Below, one piece after another: positions 29,755-30,000 of a stretch of DNA of 30,000 nucleotides (the stretch's first letter is position 1; every line of letters begins with the position of its first letter). A program made the translations under genes and the position numbers. The DNA lies in assembly GCA_001586965.3 (NCBI GenBank), contig LUCW03001808.1, positions 1-30,000 on the forward strand, given 5' to 3'. This stretch comes from Sphaeroforma sirkka (taxonomy: Eukaryota; Opisthokonta; Ichthyosporea; Ichthyophonida). The notes below the pieces were generated by a model. That model worked only from the letters and a program-made list of their open reading frames with translations, was not told the origin of the DNA and ran no database searches.

Positions 29755-30000
29755 CTGTATATATATGTAAATACAAGTATATAAATATATATATACATAC
29801 ATATATGTGTGTGTGTGTTCGTGCGTTGGTAATATCAGAGGCACGAATAACTAGCATACAATCCGGGGGAAGCCCAACCTTTTGCAGAAGTGGTTATATG
29901 TAGATTTGTGCGTGTAACACACATAACGGTGGTGCTTCGCATATACATGTGTGCGCGGGTCTGTAACATGGACAGCACCGTGGGGCAGTCTCATATACAA
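29755..30000 (-). other. Probable transportin intron, continuing past the window
   Basis: On the minus strand it ends ATATATACAG at the exon. It is rich in TA and CA repeats near the acceptor. No further exon could be read up to the window end. Confidence 0.6.

Noticed and set aside
29489..29784. Plus-strand ORFs over 84 codons
   Set aside because: Antisense shadows of the conserved transportin exon 29542-29754.

Overview
This is a eukaryotic genomic window, mostly a graveyard of long-terminal-repeat (LTR) retrotransposons nested in each other, with host sequence only at the right end. The evidence for a eukaryote is a GT-AG spliced gene (transportin-1/importin beta-2, C-terminal exons), a tRNA-Thr gene with an internal B box, a TATA plus TCAGT initiator promoter, and Ty3/gypsy-type Gag and Pol. 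The lineage cannot be fixed. A unicellular holozoan or other protist would fit the TTAGGG-like tracts and intron signals, but this is only a guess.

Layout. Positions 1-1454: 3' end of a family-A Ty3-like element with its LTR. Positions 1455-2490: no gene seen. Positions 2500-4600, minus strand: broken coding sequence, including a relic of an RNA-primed, virus/eukaryote-type family B DNA polymerase, plus pieces I could not name. Positions 4620-6240, minus strand: RNase H and integrase relics of another Ty3-like element (family C). Positions 6717-8596: internal fragment of family A. Positions 9500-15147: a decayed element of family B, related to A but distinct, whose Gag is interrupted by a truncated family-A LTR (10876-11225). 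Positions 15328-24926: two nearly identical family-A copies head to head, forming a large foldback. The left one (minus) has lost RT, RNase H and integrase through one deletion. The right one (plus) has a nearly complete pol but carries three local tandem duplications and several one-base frameshifts. Positions 24927-25660: a degenerate minisatellite. Positions 25794-26286: two copies of a hairpin-forming repeat flanking a TATA/Inr promoter. Positions 26421-26492: tRNA-Thr(AGT), minus. Position 26862 onward: an (AT)n microsatellite and AT-rich intergenic DNA. Positions 28976-29754, minus: last two visible exons of transportin.

How the parts work. Families A and B share one plan: Gag with two zinc-binding motifs, an in-frame UGA between gag and pol, a retropepsin (A only), RT, RNase H, then a domain resembling the Dam-like adenine methyltransferase region of DIRS-type retrotransposons, then a zinc-binding integrase (A only), a GPY/F module and a chromodomain-like tail. 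This places them near the chromoviruses, with an unusual extra domain between RNase H and integrase. Every copy here is broken, so none looks autonomous. The points most worth following up are the Dam-like insertion in Ty3-type pol, the family B polymerase relic, and the conserved UGA at the gag-pol boundary.
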